This document shows positions 45,243 through 53,183 of a stretch of 64,000 nt of DNA, piece by piece (the stretch's first letter is position 1; each line of letters opens with the position of its first letter). This DNA is from PALSA-612 sp963791225. GTDB lineage: Bacteria > Actinomycetota > Thermoleophilia > Gaiellales > Gaiellaceae. The stretch is from contig CAWBRV010000003.1 of NCBI GenBank assembly GCA_963791225.1, positions 1,302,001-1,366,000 on the forward strand, given 5' to 3'. The notes under the pieces were generated by a model. That model ran no database searches and was not told the origin of the DNA. It worked only from the letters and a program-made list of their open reading frames with translations. Made by a program: the position numbers and the translations under genes.

Positions 45243-45368
45243 ATGTCGTACTTCCCGACGCCGTTCGGACACCTGGCCGACTGGCGCGTCGATCCTCGCG
45301 ACCCGAGGCCCGATGCCCGCGCCCGCGCACAGGCGGGCATGGCCCTGAAGAAGGGACGCAAGCGATGA
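45243..45368 (+). CDS. 41-aa protein of unknown function
   Basis: Starts at ATG 45243 with GAGAGGAG about 5 nt upstream, and its stop overlaps the next ATG (ATGA). Sequence begins MSYFPTPFGHLADWRVDP and ends in a basic KKGRKR tail. It is too short for a domain call, but the good ribosome binding site and coupling on both sides support it. Possibly a small partner of the RHH regulator or the DUF4097 protein. A longer frame through the RHH gene is not real. Confidence 0.6.
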   Translation: MSYFPTPFGHLADWRVDPRDPRPDARARAQAGMALKKGRKR

Positions 45369-46081
45369 GAACCGAGACGTTCAGCACGCCCGAGCCGCCG
45401 AGCCTGCGGATCAACCTCCCCTCGGGCGACTTCCGGATCGAGACCGGCGAGACCACGGAGACGCACGTCGAGCTGTCCGGTCCGCACGAGGACGAGGCGC
45501 GCATCGAGCTGCGTCGGAACGAGGTCGTGATCGAGCTCGAGCGGAAGAAGCTGTTCGGCTTCCGCGGCGACCACGAGCTGATCATCTCGGCCCCCGAAGG
45601 CACGCAGCTCGACATCCACACCGCCTCGGGCGACGTCGAGGGCCGCGGCCGCTTCGGCGCGGTCTCGGTCGACTCGGCCTCCGGTGACGTCTCCTTCGCG
45701 ACCGTCGACGGCCGCCTCGAGGTGAACACGGCGAGCGGGGACGTCGGGGTCGACGTCGTCGGCGGCGACCTCCGCGTCAACTCTGCGTCCGGCGACGTGA
45801 TCATCGGCGAGGCCGAGGGCGACGCGAAGATCCGGACCGCTTCGGGTGACATCGAGATCCGCTCCGCCGTTCGCGGCAAGATCGACATCACGTCGGCGTC
45901 CGGCGACGTCCACGTCGGCATTCGCCGCGGCTCCGTGGTCTTCATGGACGCCAGCTCGATGAGCGGTGACATGTCCTCCGAGATGGACGTGAGCGACGCG
46001 CCGCCGGCGACGTCGGACGGCCCGACCGTCGACTTCCGCGCCCGGACGATGAGCGGCGACGTGACGGTGCGGCGCGCGTGA
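45365..46081 (+). CDS. DUF4097 beta-repeat protein
   Basis: 238 aa, ATG overlapping the 41-aa gene. Right-handed beta-solenoid made of about seven repeats with the signature (T/S)(A/S)SGDV: IHTASGDVEGRG, VDSASGDVSFA, VNTASGDVGVD, VNSASGDVIIG, IRTASGDIEIR, ITSASGDVHVG and ARTMSGDVTVR. Family members are often called putative adhesins, yet this one has no signal peptide or membrane helix, so it is predicted cytoplasmic. Role unknown. The pairing with an RHH regulator suggests it is the regulated output or a sensor in this operon. Confidence 0.85.
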   Translation: MRTETFSTPEPPSLRINLPSGDFRIETGETTETHVELSGPHEDEARIELRRNEVVIELERKKLFGFRGDHELIISAPEGTQLDIHTASGDVEGRGRFGAVSVDSASGDVSFATVDGRLEVNTASGDVGVDVVGGDLRVNSASGDVIIGEAEGDAKIRTASGDIEIRSAVRGKIDITSASGDVHVGIRRGSVVFMDASSMSGDMSSEMDVSDAPPATSDGPTVDFRARTMSGDVTVRRA

Positions 46082-47361
46082 GCGTGATCGACGCCGCCGC
46101 ACCGTTCCGCGCGGCGCTCGCCGGGCGCTACGTCCCACCGCTCCTACGCGAGAACGTCGCCTTCCGGCGCTTCTTCGCCGGGCAATTCGTCTCGCTCGTC
46201 GGCGACCAGGTGTCGCTGATCGCGCTGCCGCTCGTCGGCATCCTCGTCCTGCACGCCGGCGCGGCCCAGATGGGTTACCTCACGACCGCGTCGCTGCTGC
46301 CGAACTTGCTCTTCTCCCTGCACGCCGGGGCCTGGGTCGACCGGCGCGGCCGCCGCCGCCAGGTCATGCTCGCCGCCGACCTCGGGCGCGCCGCGCTGCT
46401 CGTGTCGATCCCGATCGCCTACGGCCTCGACCTGCTGACGATCGAGCAGTTGTACGTCGTCGGTTTCCTCGAGGGAACGCTGAGCGTCTTCTTCTACGTC
46501 GCCTACAGCACGCTGTTCGTCGCGCTCGTGCCGCGCGAGGGCTACATCGAGGGGAATCAGCTGTTGAACGGCAGCCGGGCGCTGTCCTTCGTCGCCGGTC
46601 CGAGCCTCGGCGGCATGCTCGTACAGATCCTGTCCGCGCCGGCGGCGCTGGCCGCGGACGCGATCTCCTTCCTCGTCTCTGCCTTCTCGCTCAGCCGGAT
46701 CTCGCCGGTCGAGCCGCCGACCGAACCCGCCGAGAGCGGACATCTGCGGGCGGGCGCCTCCTACATCCGGCACTCGCCCGTGATCCGCGCCTCGCTGCTC
46801 GCCACCGCAACGATCAACTTCTTCAACTTCGTCTTCTTCGCGCTCGTGATCCTGTACGCGAACCAGTACCTGCACATCCAGCCGGGCGCGCTCGGGATCG
46901 TCATCGCCGTCGCCTCGATCGGCGCGCTGATCGGATCGGTGCTCACGGGGCGGATCAGCCGCCGGATCGGCATCGGGCCGGCCTTCGTGCTCGGCTGCCT
47001 CCTCTTCCCGGTGCCGCTCGTGCTCGTGCCGCTGGCGGGCGGTCCGCACTGGCTCGTCGTCGGCTGCGTCACCGCCGCCGAATTCTGGTCGGGCTTCGGC
47101 GTCATGCTCCTGGACATCTCGGGCGGCGCCATCAAGGCGGCCGTCGTCCCGGACAGGCTGCGCGCCCGCGTCTCCGGCGCCTACATGGTCGTCAACTACG
47201 GCGTGCGGCCGCTCGGCGCACTGATGGGCGGCCTGCTCGGCGCGGCGATCGGCGTTCGCGAGACGCTGTGGATCGCCACCGTCGGCGCGATCCTCGGCGT
47301 GCTCTGGCTGCTGCCGTCGCCGATCATGCGCATGCGCGAACTGCCGGAGACCGCCGAGTGA
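46078..47361 (+). CDS. MFS transporter (EntS/MFS_3 type)
   Basis: 427 aa, GTG overlapping the DUF4097 stop. Twelve predicted membrane helices. FRRFFAGQFVSLVGDQVSLIALPLVGILVL is the typical MFS_3 first helix, DRRGRRRQVMLAADLGRAALL is the loop 2-3 motif A variant, and VPREGYIEGNQLLNGSRALSFVAGPSLGG is the helix 5 segment. Probably exports a small molecule. It shares an operon with a second MFS of the same type, a serine hydrolase and a GNAT, a combination seen in resistance-like clusters. Substrate unknown. Confidence 0.88.
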   Translation: MSVIDAAAPFRAALAGRYVPPLLRENVAFRRFFAGQFVSLVGDQVSLIALPLVGILVLHAGAAQMGYLTTASLLPNLLFSLHAGAWVDRRGRRRQVMLAADLGRAALLVSIPIAYGLDLLTIEQLYVVGFLEGTLSVFFYVAYSTLFVALVPREGYIEGNQLLNGSRALSFVAGPSLGGMLVQILSAPAALAADAISFLVSAFSLSRISPVEPPTEPAESGHLRAGASYIRHSPVIRASLLATATINFFNFVFFALVILYANQYLHIQPGALGIVIAVASIGALIGSVLTGRISRRIGIGPAFVLGCLLFPVPLVLVPLAGGPHWLVVGCVTAAEFWSGFGVMLLDISGGAIKAAVVPDRLRARVSGAYMVVNYGVRPLGALMGGLLGAAIGVRETLWIATVGAILGVLWLLPSPIMRMRELPETAE

Positions 47362-48245
47362 ACCTCGCCGTCGTCGACGGCTTCGAGATCGTCCGCGTCG
47401 ACGGCCCGCCCGACGAGCGCTTCCAGGCGGGGTCGGTGTCGAAGGCGGTCGCGGCGCTGACCGCGCTCCGGCTCGTCGCTGTCGGCGCCGTCGCGCTCGA
47501 CGCCGACGTGAGCGACCGGCTCATGTCCTGGCTGCTCCCGGACGGCACGGGTGTCACGCTGCGCCGTCTGCTCGGCCACACGGCCGGGCTCGGCGTGCCG
47601 TTCTTCCCCGGCTACGCGCCGGGGGAGCCGCTGCCGACGCTCATGCAGGTGCTCGACGGACTGCCGCCCGCGAACACGGCGCCGGTACGGGTCGAGTCGC
47701 CGCCGGGCTCGGTGTTCGCGTATTCGGGCGGCGGCTACGCGCTCGTCCAGCTGCTCGTCGAGGACGTGACCGGCGTGCCGTTCGCGGACGCGGCCGCCGA
47801 GCTCGTGCTCGAGCCGCTCGGCATGGACGCCAGCTCGTTCTTCCAATGCCGCGGTGCCTGGCACCGCTACCCGGAGGAGGCCGCCGCGGGGCTCTGGACG
47901 ACGCCGTCCGACCTGGCGCGGTTCCTCGTCGCCGTCCAGCGCGGCGCCGAGGGCTCCGAGGCGATGATCGCGCCGCACCATGAGCTCCCGGCCGAGGGCG
48001 AGTGGACCGTGCTCCGGAGCCTCGGGCTCGAGCCGCCGGACCACATGGGCCTCGGCCTGTTCCTGTCGGAGAGCGGCTGGTTCAGCCATCTCGGCGGGGC
48101 GTTCGGCTTCTTCTCGGGCCTGTTCGGCTCGCTCGAGGGCGGAAGCGGGGTCGTGGTGATGACGGCCGGCGAGGCGACGCCCGCGTTCTTCGAGCGCCTG
48201 CTCGCGATCAGCGACGAGCACGGCTGGAGCGGGCTCAGGGCATGA
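47358..48245 (+). CDS. Beta-lactamase-family serine hydrolase
   Basis: 295 aa, GTG 47358 overlapping the MFS stop. Class C/PBP-like (beta-lactamase-related) fold. SxxK motif in AGSVSKAVAALTALRLV (Ser about residue 26), YxG/N motif in FAYSGGGYALVQLLVEDVTG, and the third motif as HLGG near residue 248. No signal peptide, so it is cytoplasmic. Likely an esterase or peptidase rather than a true beta-lactamase; compared with typical members (about 350-400 aa) it is compact. Overlaps the GNAT gene by 4 nt. Confidence 0.82.
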   Translation: MNLAVVDGFEIVRVDGPPDERFQAGSVSKAVAALTALRLVAVGAVALDADVSDRLMSWLLPDGTGVTLRRLLGHTAGLGVPFFPGYAPGEPLPTLMQVLDGLPPANTAPVRVESPPGSVFAYSGGGYALVQLLVEDVTGVPFADAAAELVLEPLGMDASSFFQCRGAWHRYPEEAAAGLWTTPSDLARFLVAVQRGAEGSEAMIAPHHELPAEGEWTVLRSLGLEPPDHMGLGLFLSESGWFSHLGGAFGFFSGLFGSLEGGSGVVVMTAGEATPAFFERLLAISDEHGWSGLRA

Positions 48246-49033
48246 TCGCGACGCCGACGATCGAGGATCTCGCGGCCGACGCCAACGCATACCTCCCGGG
48301 GCTCGACGTCGAGATCGCGGAGCGGCGCGGCTACGTGCTCCGCAACAACCCGTTCAGCCCTCACCCGCTGCTCGGGCTCGTCCTGCGGCAGCGGCTCGAG
48401 GCGGAGGCCGTCCCCGAGGCCGTCGCCGACGCGCGGCACTGGTTCCGTGAACGCGGACGCGCCCGGTTCACGTGGGCGGTCGCGGACACGGCGACGCCGG
48501 CCGACCTCGGCGAGCTCCTGCTCGGGCTCGGCCTGCGACCCGACGAGCACGACCCCGTCGCCACCGGCATGGTGCTGGAGCACGAGCCGCCGGGGACGCC
48601 GGGCATCGAGGTACGGCGCGTCGAGACGTTCGAGGACCAGCTCGCCGGGCACCAGGTCAGCTTCGACTCGTTCGAGCTGACGGAGGAGGAGATCGCGGCG
48701 GCACGTGAGGCAATTCGCAAGCGCTGGGAGCGGGTGAAGGCGGACACGAGGGGCGATGCGTTCGTCGCGCTCGTCGACGGCCGCGTCGTCGGCTCGGCCG
48801 GCGCGAGCTACACGGACGCCGGCCTCTACCTCGGCGGCGGCAACGTGGCGAAGGCGGCGCGGGGTCGCGGCGTCTACCGAGCGCTGGTGCGGGCCCGCTG
48901 GGACGTGGCCGTCGCGCGCGGAACGCCGGCGCTCGTCGTGCAGGCAGGAGAGATGTCGCGCCCGATCCTCGAGCGCCTCGGCTTCCGAACCGTCTGCACG
49001 ATCCGCTTGTTCGTCGACGACAGCGACAGATGA
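48242..49033 (+). CDS. GNAT family acetyltransferase
   Basis: 263 aa, ATG overlapping the hydrolase stop. Two GNAT-like halves: the first (about 1-115) is degenerate, and the second (about 125-263) holds FVALVDGRVVGSAGASYTDAGLYLGGGNVAKAARGRGVYRALVRARWDVAVARG with the acetyl-CoA loop RGRGVY, then RPILERLGFRTV. Substrate unknown. It belongs to the same co-directional operon as two MFS exporters and a serine hydrolase. Confidence 0.85.
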   Translation: MIATPTIEDLAADANAYLPGLDVEIAERRGYVLRNNPFSPHPLLGLVLRQRLEAEAVPEAVADARHWFRERGRARFTWAVADTATPADLGELLLGLGLRPDEHDPVATGMVLEHEPPGTPGIEVRRVETFEDQLAGHQVSFDSFELTEEEIAAAREAIRKRWERVKADTRGDAFVALVDGRVVGSAGASYTDAGLYLGGGNVAKAARGRGVYRALVRARWDVAVARGTPALVVQAGEMSRPILERLGFRTVCTIRLFVDDSDR

Positions 49034-50295
49034 GACTGCGGGGGCCCGAGGCGCTCGGCGCCCTGCGGGAGCGCGAGTTCCGGCTGCTCTTCACCGGGCA
49101 GTCGATCTCCCTGCTCGGCGACGGGATGGTCGGCGTCGCGCTCTCCTTCGCCGTCCTCGACCTGACCGGCTCGGTCACCGACCTCGGCCTCGTCCTCGCC
49201 GCCAGGACGATTCCGCTCGTCGTCTTCCTGCTCGTCGGCGGCGTGTTCGCCGACAGGCTGCCGCGCCGCGCGGTGATGCTGACCGCGGATCTCGTTCGCT
49301 TCGGCACGCAGGGCGTGATCGCCGCGCTCTTGATCGCGGGCCACGCGACGATCTGGCAGCTCGCGGCGACGCAGGCGGTGTACGGCACCGCGACCGCGTT
49401 CTTCAACCCCGCCTCGACAGGGCTGATCCCGATGGTGATCAGCCCCGGACGGCTCCACCACGCGAACGCGCTCCGAGGGCTGGCCATGGCCTCCGGCAAC
49501 GTGGCCGGACCGGCGCTGGCGGGCGTGCTCGTGGCCGCGTCCAGCCCGGGCTGGGCGCTCGCCGTCGACGCGGCCAGTTTCGGTGTCAGTGCGCTGTTCC
49601 TGGCGCGGCTTCGCCTGCCCGTGCGCGAGCGGCCGTCAGTCAAGCCGTTCCTCCACGATCTGGGAGAAGGCTGGCACGAGGTGGCGTCGAGAACGTGGGT
49701 CTGGTCGATCCTCGCGTACGCCGGCTTCGCGAACATGGCCAGCGCGGCGTTCATCATCCTCGGGGCCTACGTGGCGAAGCAGTCGCTCGGCGGCGCCGGA
49801 GCCTGGGCCCTGATCGTCGCATCGTTCGGCATCGGCTCGATCCTCGGCGGCGTGCTCGCGCTGCACCTGAAGCCGCGCCGCCCACTGTTCGTGTCCTGTC
49901 TCGGCTTCGCCTTCTTCGCAGTTCCGCCGGCTCTGATCGCATCAGGCGTGCCTGCGTGGGCTGTCGCCGTCGGCAGCCTTCTGTCCGGCGGCGCCGGAGC
50001 GGTTGCGAGCCCGCTCTGGGAGACCACGCTCCAGCGTCACATCCCGGCGCACGCGCTGTCGCGCGTCAGCGCGTACGACTGGCTCGTCTCCCTCGCGCTG
50101 GTGCCCGTCGCGCAGGTGCTCGTGGGGCCGATCTCCGCCGGCATCGGCGTGGAGGCGACGCTCTGGGGCGCGTCCGCGATCCTGCTTATCGGCGCCGCGG
50201 CCGTCCTCTCGGTCCCCGACGTACGCCACCTTGGCAGCGGCGAGGTGGTTCCAGAGGTTCAGCAGCAGGTGGTTCACGGGGAAAGTCAGGGCTGA
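49030..50295 (+). CDS. MFS transporter with abnormal 3' overlap
   Basis: 421 aa, ATG overlapping the GNAT stop. Twelve helices. FRLLFTGQSISLLGDGMVGVALSFAVLDLTGS, DRLPRRAVMLTADLVRF and GRLHHANALRGLAMASGNVAGPALAG are MFS_3 signatures. The natural end appears to be around LSVPDVRHLG (about nt 50230); the last 20 or so residues are antisense to the conserved end of the minus-strand DMF-like gene and look unselected. Last gene of the RHH-headed operon. Confidence 0.88.
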   Translation: MRLRGPEALGALREREFRLLFTGQSISLLGDGMVGVALSFAVLDLTGSVTDLGLVLAARTIPLVVFLLVGGVFADRLPRRAVMLTADLVRFGTQGVIAALLIAGHATIWQLAATQAVYGTATAFFNPASTGLIPMVISPGRLHHANALRGLAMASGNVAGPALAGVLVAASSPGWALAVDAASFGVSALFLARLRLPVRERPSVKPFLHDLGEGWHEVASRTWVWSILAYAGFANMASAAFIILGAYVAKQSLGGAGAWALIVASFGIGSILGGVLALHLKPRRPLFVSCLGFAFFAVPPALIASGVPAWAVAVGSLLSGGAGAVASPLWETTLQRHIPAHALSRVSAYDWLVSLALVPVAQVLVGPISAGIGVEATLWGASAILLIGAAAVLSVPDVRHLGSGEVVPEVQQQVVHGESQG

Positions 50296-52101
50296 GCCGA
50301 CGAAGTCGAGCGCGCCGGCGTCGAAGACCTCGGCACCGGCCGCGGTCTCGTAGTACGTCATCTGCGCCGTCAGGCCCCGCCCGAGCAGGTTCGGGATCTC
50401 GGCCAGCACGACCGTGCCCTGCGGCGATTCACGGGTCGTCGAGTCGATCTCGATCCCGTAGCCGCCGACGACCTGCCCGAACAGCGAGCCCGGGTCGAGA
50501 CCGAGACCCTGCCAGAGCCACGGTGTCGAGGCCGTGTCCCGGACGACGAACGGCCGCTGGTGCTGCCCCTCGTCGTTGGCGCGGTACTGGGCGCCGAGGA
50601 GCGCCGCCTCGGGGCGGCCGAGGTTCCGCCAGGGCTGCGTCCGCGTCAGGATCCCGTTGCGCTCGACAACCCGGCGGAAGAAGTTGTTCGCCGACAGGAA
50701 GACGAGGTGGCCGCCCGCGTCGCGGTACTGCTCGACCAGGTCGTACTCGTGCGTCGTCACATACTCCGTGTGTCCGGGAAAGACGATCAGGCGGTAGAGC
50801 GAGGCCAGGTCGCGGCCCGAGCCGATCTGCTGGAGATCCTGCTCGGAGAGGATGTCCGCCGTCAGCTTCGCGCGCTCCAGCCAGACGAGGAACGGGATCT
50901 CGTAGCGGTTGATCCGGGGCGGCACGCCGCGGTTCGCGAAGGGCCGGCCGAGCGCGACGCGGAGGTCGCTCCGGCCCGCGTACCACGTATCGCCCCAGCC
51001 GTTGCCGTCGGCGTCGTAGAAGTTGTAGGCCTGCCAGGTGTCGGTGGGGAGGACGACGGCGACGCGACTCGCGGCGCCGAGGGCCGTGGGGCGGACGACG
51101 AAGGGCGCGTAGCCGACGCGGCCGTCGCTCGCGTCGAGCTCCGCGAAGTAGAGCCCGCTCGCCCAGTCGCCGACCGGCACCCGGATCGAGGCGGGTGCAT
51201 CGGCGTGACTCGTCCAGTCGATCTGTTCGGGGTCGGTCACCAGCGTTCCCGCGAGGTCGTCCGGTGCCGTCGACGGCTTCAGCCCGGGGGCGCGGTAGAG
51301 CCGGAGCGAGAAGGACGGCGCGTCTGTTGCAACCCGGAGCACCGCGGTGTCGCCGGGCGCGTAGCTCTGGCTCTCGAAGCTCGCGTCGACGCCGAGGACG
51401 CGGACGACGGGCGCGGCGAGGTAGCGCTGCGCGTAGGCGGTCTCGGCGCCGTAGCTCCGCCGGTTCCCGGCCGCGTCCGTCGCGGTCAGGACGAGCAGGT
51501 ACGTGCGGGGGACGGCGTCCGCCGCGGGCACCCAGGTGAAGACATGGCGACCGGGGCCGAGGTCGGCGGCCTGCGTGGCGACGACGGTCCGCCGGCGCTG
51601 CGCCTGTTCGACGCGCAGGACGACGCGTGCGTTCTCCGTGAGCGTGAAGCCGACGCGGGCGGCGTCGCGGCCCGTGCCGGCTCCGGGGCTGAGCGTAGTC
51701 AGCAGTGGCCCGTCGCCCGCGAACGGAGCCCCGCCGTTCGAGGCGCGGAAAGCCTGAAGGCGCGGTGCCGTGGCGTCCAGCGTGAACGGCGCCCGGGCGA
51801 GCAGGCGCGTTCCGGCGACGACCTGCAGCACGTACGGCCCGTCGGGCACGGTCCTGCCGGCAAGGCGGCCGTGCCACGAGTAGACGATCCGCCGGCGTCG
51901 CGCGGGGCGGAGGAGCCAGCCGAGCGTCTGTCCGTCCCGGGTCGTGAGCCGCAGTCCCGCCGCCGTCGTGCCGCTCAGCCGTGCGTCGACGCGGAGCGGC
52001 TCGATCCGCGGCGAGAACACCTGCGGCGACACGGCGAGGCTGGCGACCTCCACGTGATGCGCTGGGAGGAAGGCGAGCAGCACGGCGGCCACGCGCAGCA
52101 C
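49942..52101 (-). CDS. Secreted DMF-beta-like protein, read-through 3' end
   Basis: 719 aa, GTG at 52101. A signal-like N-terminus (AAVLLAFLPAHHVEVASLA) and two beta-sandwich segments (about 30-210) precede a domain of the N,N-dimethylformamidase large-subunit C-terminal type: VAVVLPTDTWQAYNFYDADGNGWGDTWYAG, RLIVFPGHTEYVTTHEYDLVEQYRDAGGHLVFLSANNFF and EVFDAGALDFVGSA. The family domain ends at NHLLLNLWNHLA (about nt 50240). The remaining about 95 residues are antisense to the MFS gene, suggesting a lost stop codon. No evidence for amidase activity. Two relatives lie at 60892-62197 and 58356-58496. Confidence 0.8.
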   Translation of the reverse strand: MLRVAAVLLAFLPAHHVEVASLAVSPQVFSPRIEPLRVDARLSGTTAAGLRLTTRDGQTLGWLLRPARRRRIVYSWHGRLAGRTVPDGPYVLQVVAGTRLLARAPFTLDATAPRLQAFRASNGGAPFAGDGPLLTTLSPGAGTGRDAARVGFTLTENARVVLRVEQAQRRRTVVATQAADLGPGRHVFTWVPAADAVPRTYLLVLTATDAAGNRRSYGAETAYAQRYLAAPVVRVLGVDASFESQSYAPGDTAVLRVATDAPSFSLRLYRAPGLKPSTAPDDLAGTLVTDPEQIDWTSHADAPASIRVPVGDWASGLYFAELDASDGRVGYAPFVVRPTALGAASRVAVVLPTDTWQAYNFYDADGNGWGDTWYAGRSDLRVALGRPFANRGVPPRINRYEIPFLVWLERAKLTADILSEQDLQQIGSGRDLASLYRLIVFPGHTEYVTTHEYDLVEQYRDAGGHLVFLSANNFFRRVVERNGILTRTQPWRNLGRPEAALLGAQYRANDEGQHQRPFVVRDTASTPWLWQGLGLDPGSLFGQVVGGYGIEIDSTTRESPQGTVVLAEIPNLLGRGLTAQMTYYETAAGAEVFDAGALDFVGSALTFPVNHLLLNLWNHLAAAKVAYVGDREDGRGADKQDRGRAPERRLHADAGGDRPHEHLRDGHQREGDEPVVRADARQRVRRDVTLERGLPERARNRSGAAGQKAADGDSPRRHA

Positions 52102-52112
52102 CGGCGAGACGT

Positions 52113-52118
52113 TAGCGT
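52113..52118 (+). promoter_or_regulatory. -10 element for leaderless pabB
   Basis: TAGCGT with 6 nt to the pabB GTG. Only 23 nt separate this start from the divergent DMF-like gene. Confidence 0.45.
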
Positions 52119-52124
52119 AGGGTC

Positions 52125-53183
52125 GTGAAGGAGCTTTGCTCGCTCGCGGAGGTCGAGGGCGCCCTGCGCGGCGAAGGGTTCTTCGAGGGCGGCGCCGACG
52201 GCCTCGTGGCGGACGTCTACCTCGGCTACGGCCTCTCCTCGGCGATCCGGCGCGACCGCACGCCTCCGCCGCCCGAGCCGTGCCCGCTCCCGTCGGCGGC
52301 CGTCCACGTCCGCCCCGCAGCGGACGAGCCAGGTCCGGCCTTGCAACACAGTGTTGCTTGGTCGGTCGGGCGCTGGGAGCGGAGCTGGTCGGACGTCGAG
52401 TACGCGGCTGCGGTCGAGAGCGTGCGCGACGCCATCGCCGCAGGGGACGTGTACCAGGTGAACCTCGTCCAGCACCTCTCGGCGCCGTTTCGCGGCGAGT
52501 CGGCGGCGCTCGCCGGAGCGCTTGCGCCGCTTCGCCCGCTCGCGCCGCGACCGCTCGTCGGCGACGGCTGGGCGATCGTGTCGGCGTCGCCCGAGCTCTT
52601 CCTGCGCCGCCGCGGCCGGCGGGTCTGGACGATGCCGATCAAGGGCACGCGTCCGCGGGGCGTGCCCGGCCTGACCGAGTCCGAGAAGGATGCTGCCGAG
52701 CACGTGATGATCGTCGACCTCGAGCGCAACGACCTCGCGCGCGTCTGCGGGCCGGGCTCGGTGCGCTGGCCGCAGCTGATGGCGCCGCGCGCGCTGGCGG
52801 GTGTCGAGCACCTCGTCTCGCGCGTCGAGGGAGTGCTCCGCGAGGACGCCGGGCTGACGGAGTTGCTCGAGGCGACGTTCCCGGGCGGGTCGATCACCGG
52901 CGCGCCGAAGATCGCCGCCGTCGACCTGATCGCCGCGCTCGAGCCCGTCGGCCGCGGAGCCTCGATGGGGGCGTACGGGACGATCTGGCCGAACGGCGAC
53001 CTCGAACTCGCACTGACGATCCGCACGTTCGCCGTCGCGGGGGGGCGCATCCACCTCTGGGTCGGCGGGGGCATTGTCTGGGACTCCGACCCCGAGGAGG
53101 AGATCGAGGAGTCCTGGACGAAGGCGGCGCCTCTCCTGGCCGCGATCGGCTCGTCCGCCCCCGCTGCGGTTGCGGTCTCGTGA
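52125..53183 (+). CDS. pabB: Aminodeoxychorismate synthase component I (PabB-like)
   Basis: 352 aa, GTG start. Chorismate-binding enzyme converting chorismate and ammonia to 4-amino-4-deoxychorismate for folate. IAAGDVYQVNLVQHLSAPF, IKGTRPRGV, HVMIVDLERNDLARVCGPGSV, FPGGSITGAPKIAAVDLI and YGTIWPNGDLELALTIRTF are the core motifs; the Lys of PIKGT marks the PabB group. Shortened N-terminal domain. It carries the third copy of the palindromic element, read here as ALQHSVAW (residues 72-79), just before the chorismate-binding domain. The stop overlaps pabC. Confidence 0.9.
   Translation: MKELCSLAEVEGALRGEGFFEGGADGLVADVYLGYGLSSAIRRDRTPPPPEPCPLPSAAVHVRPAADEPGPALQHSVAWSVGRWERSWSDVEYAAAVESVRDAIAAGDVYQVNLVQHLSAPFRGESAALAGALAPLRPLAPRPLVGDGWAIVSASPELFLRRRGRRVWTMPIKGTRPRGVPGLTESEKDAAEHVMIVDLERNDLARVCGPGSVRWPQLMAPRALAGVEHLVSRVEGVLREDAGLTELLEATFPGGSITGAPKIAAVDLIAALEPVGRGASMGAYGTIWPNGDLELALTIRTFAVAGGRIHLWVGGGIVWDSDPEEEIEESWTKAAPLLAAIGSSAPAAVAVS
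52339..52361 (-). repeat. Coding palindromic element, copy 3 (pabB, inverted)
   Basis: On the minus strand it is identical over 23 bp to polA copy 1. Read on the plus strand inside pabB it encodes LQHSVAW, so it is tolerated in a second frame and orientation. It lies in the linker before the catalytic domain. Confidence 0.9.

Noticed and set aside
44773..45368. Classical HicAB toxin-antitoxin pair
   Set aside because: The RHH protein resembles HicB-type regulators, but no HicA-like toxin is next to it; the 41-aa product has no HicA fold.
49942..50230. Extra C-terminal domain on the DMF-like protein
   Set aside because: The residues are the antisense translation of the conserved MFS gene and have no domain character.
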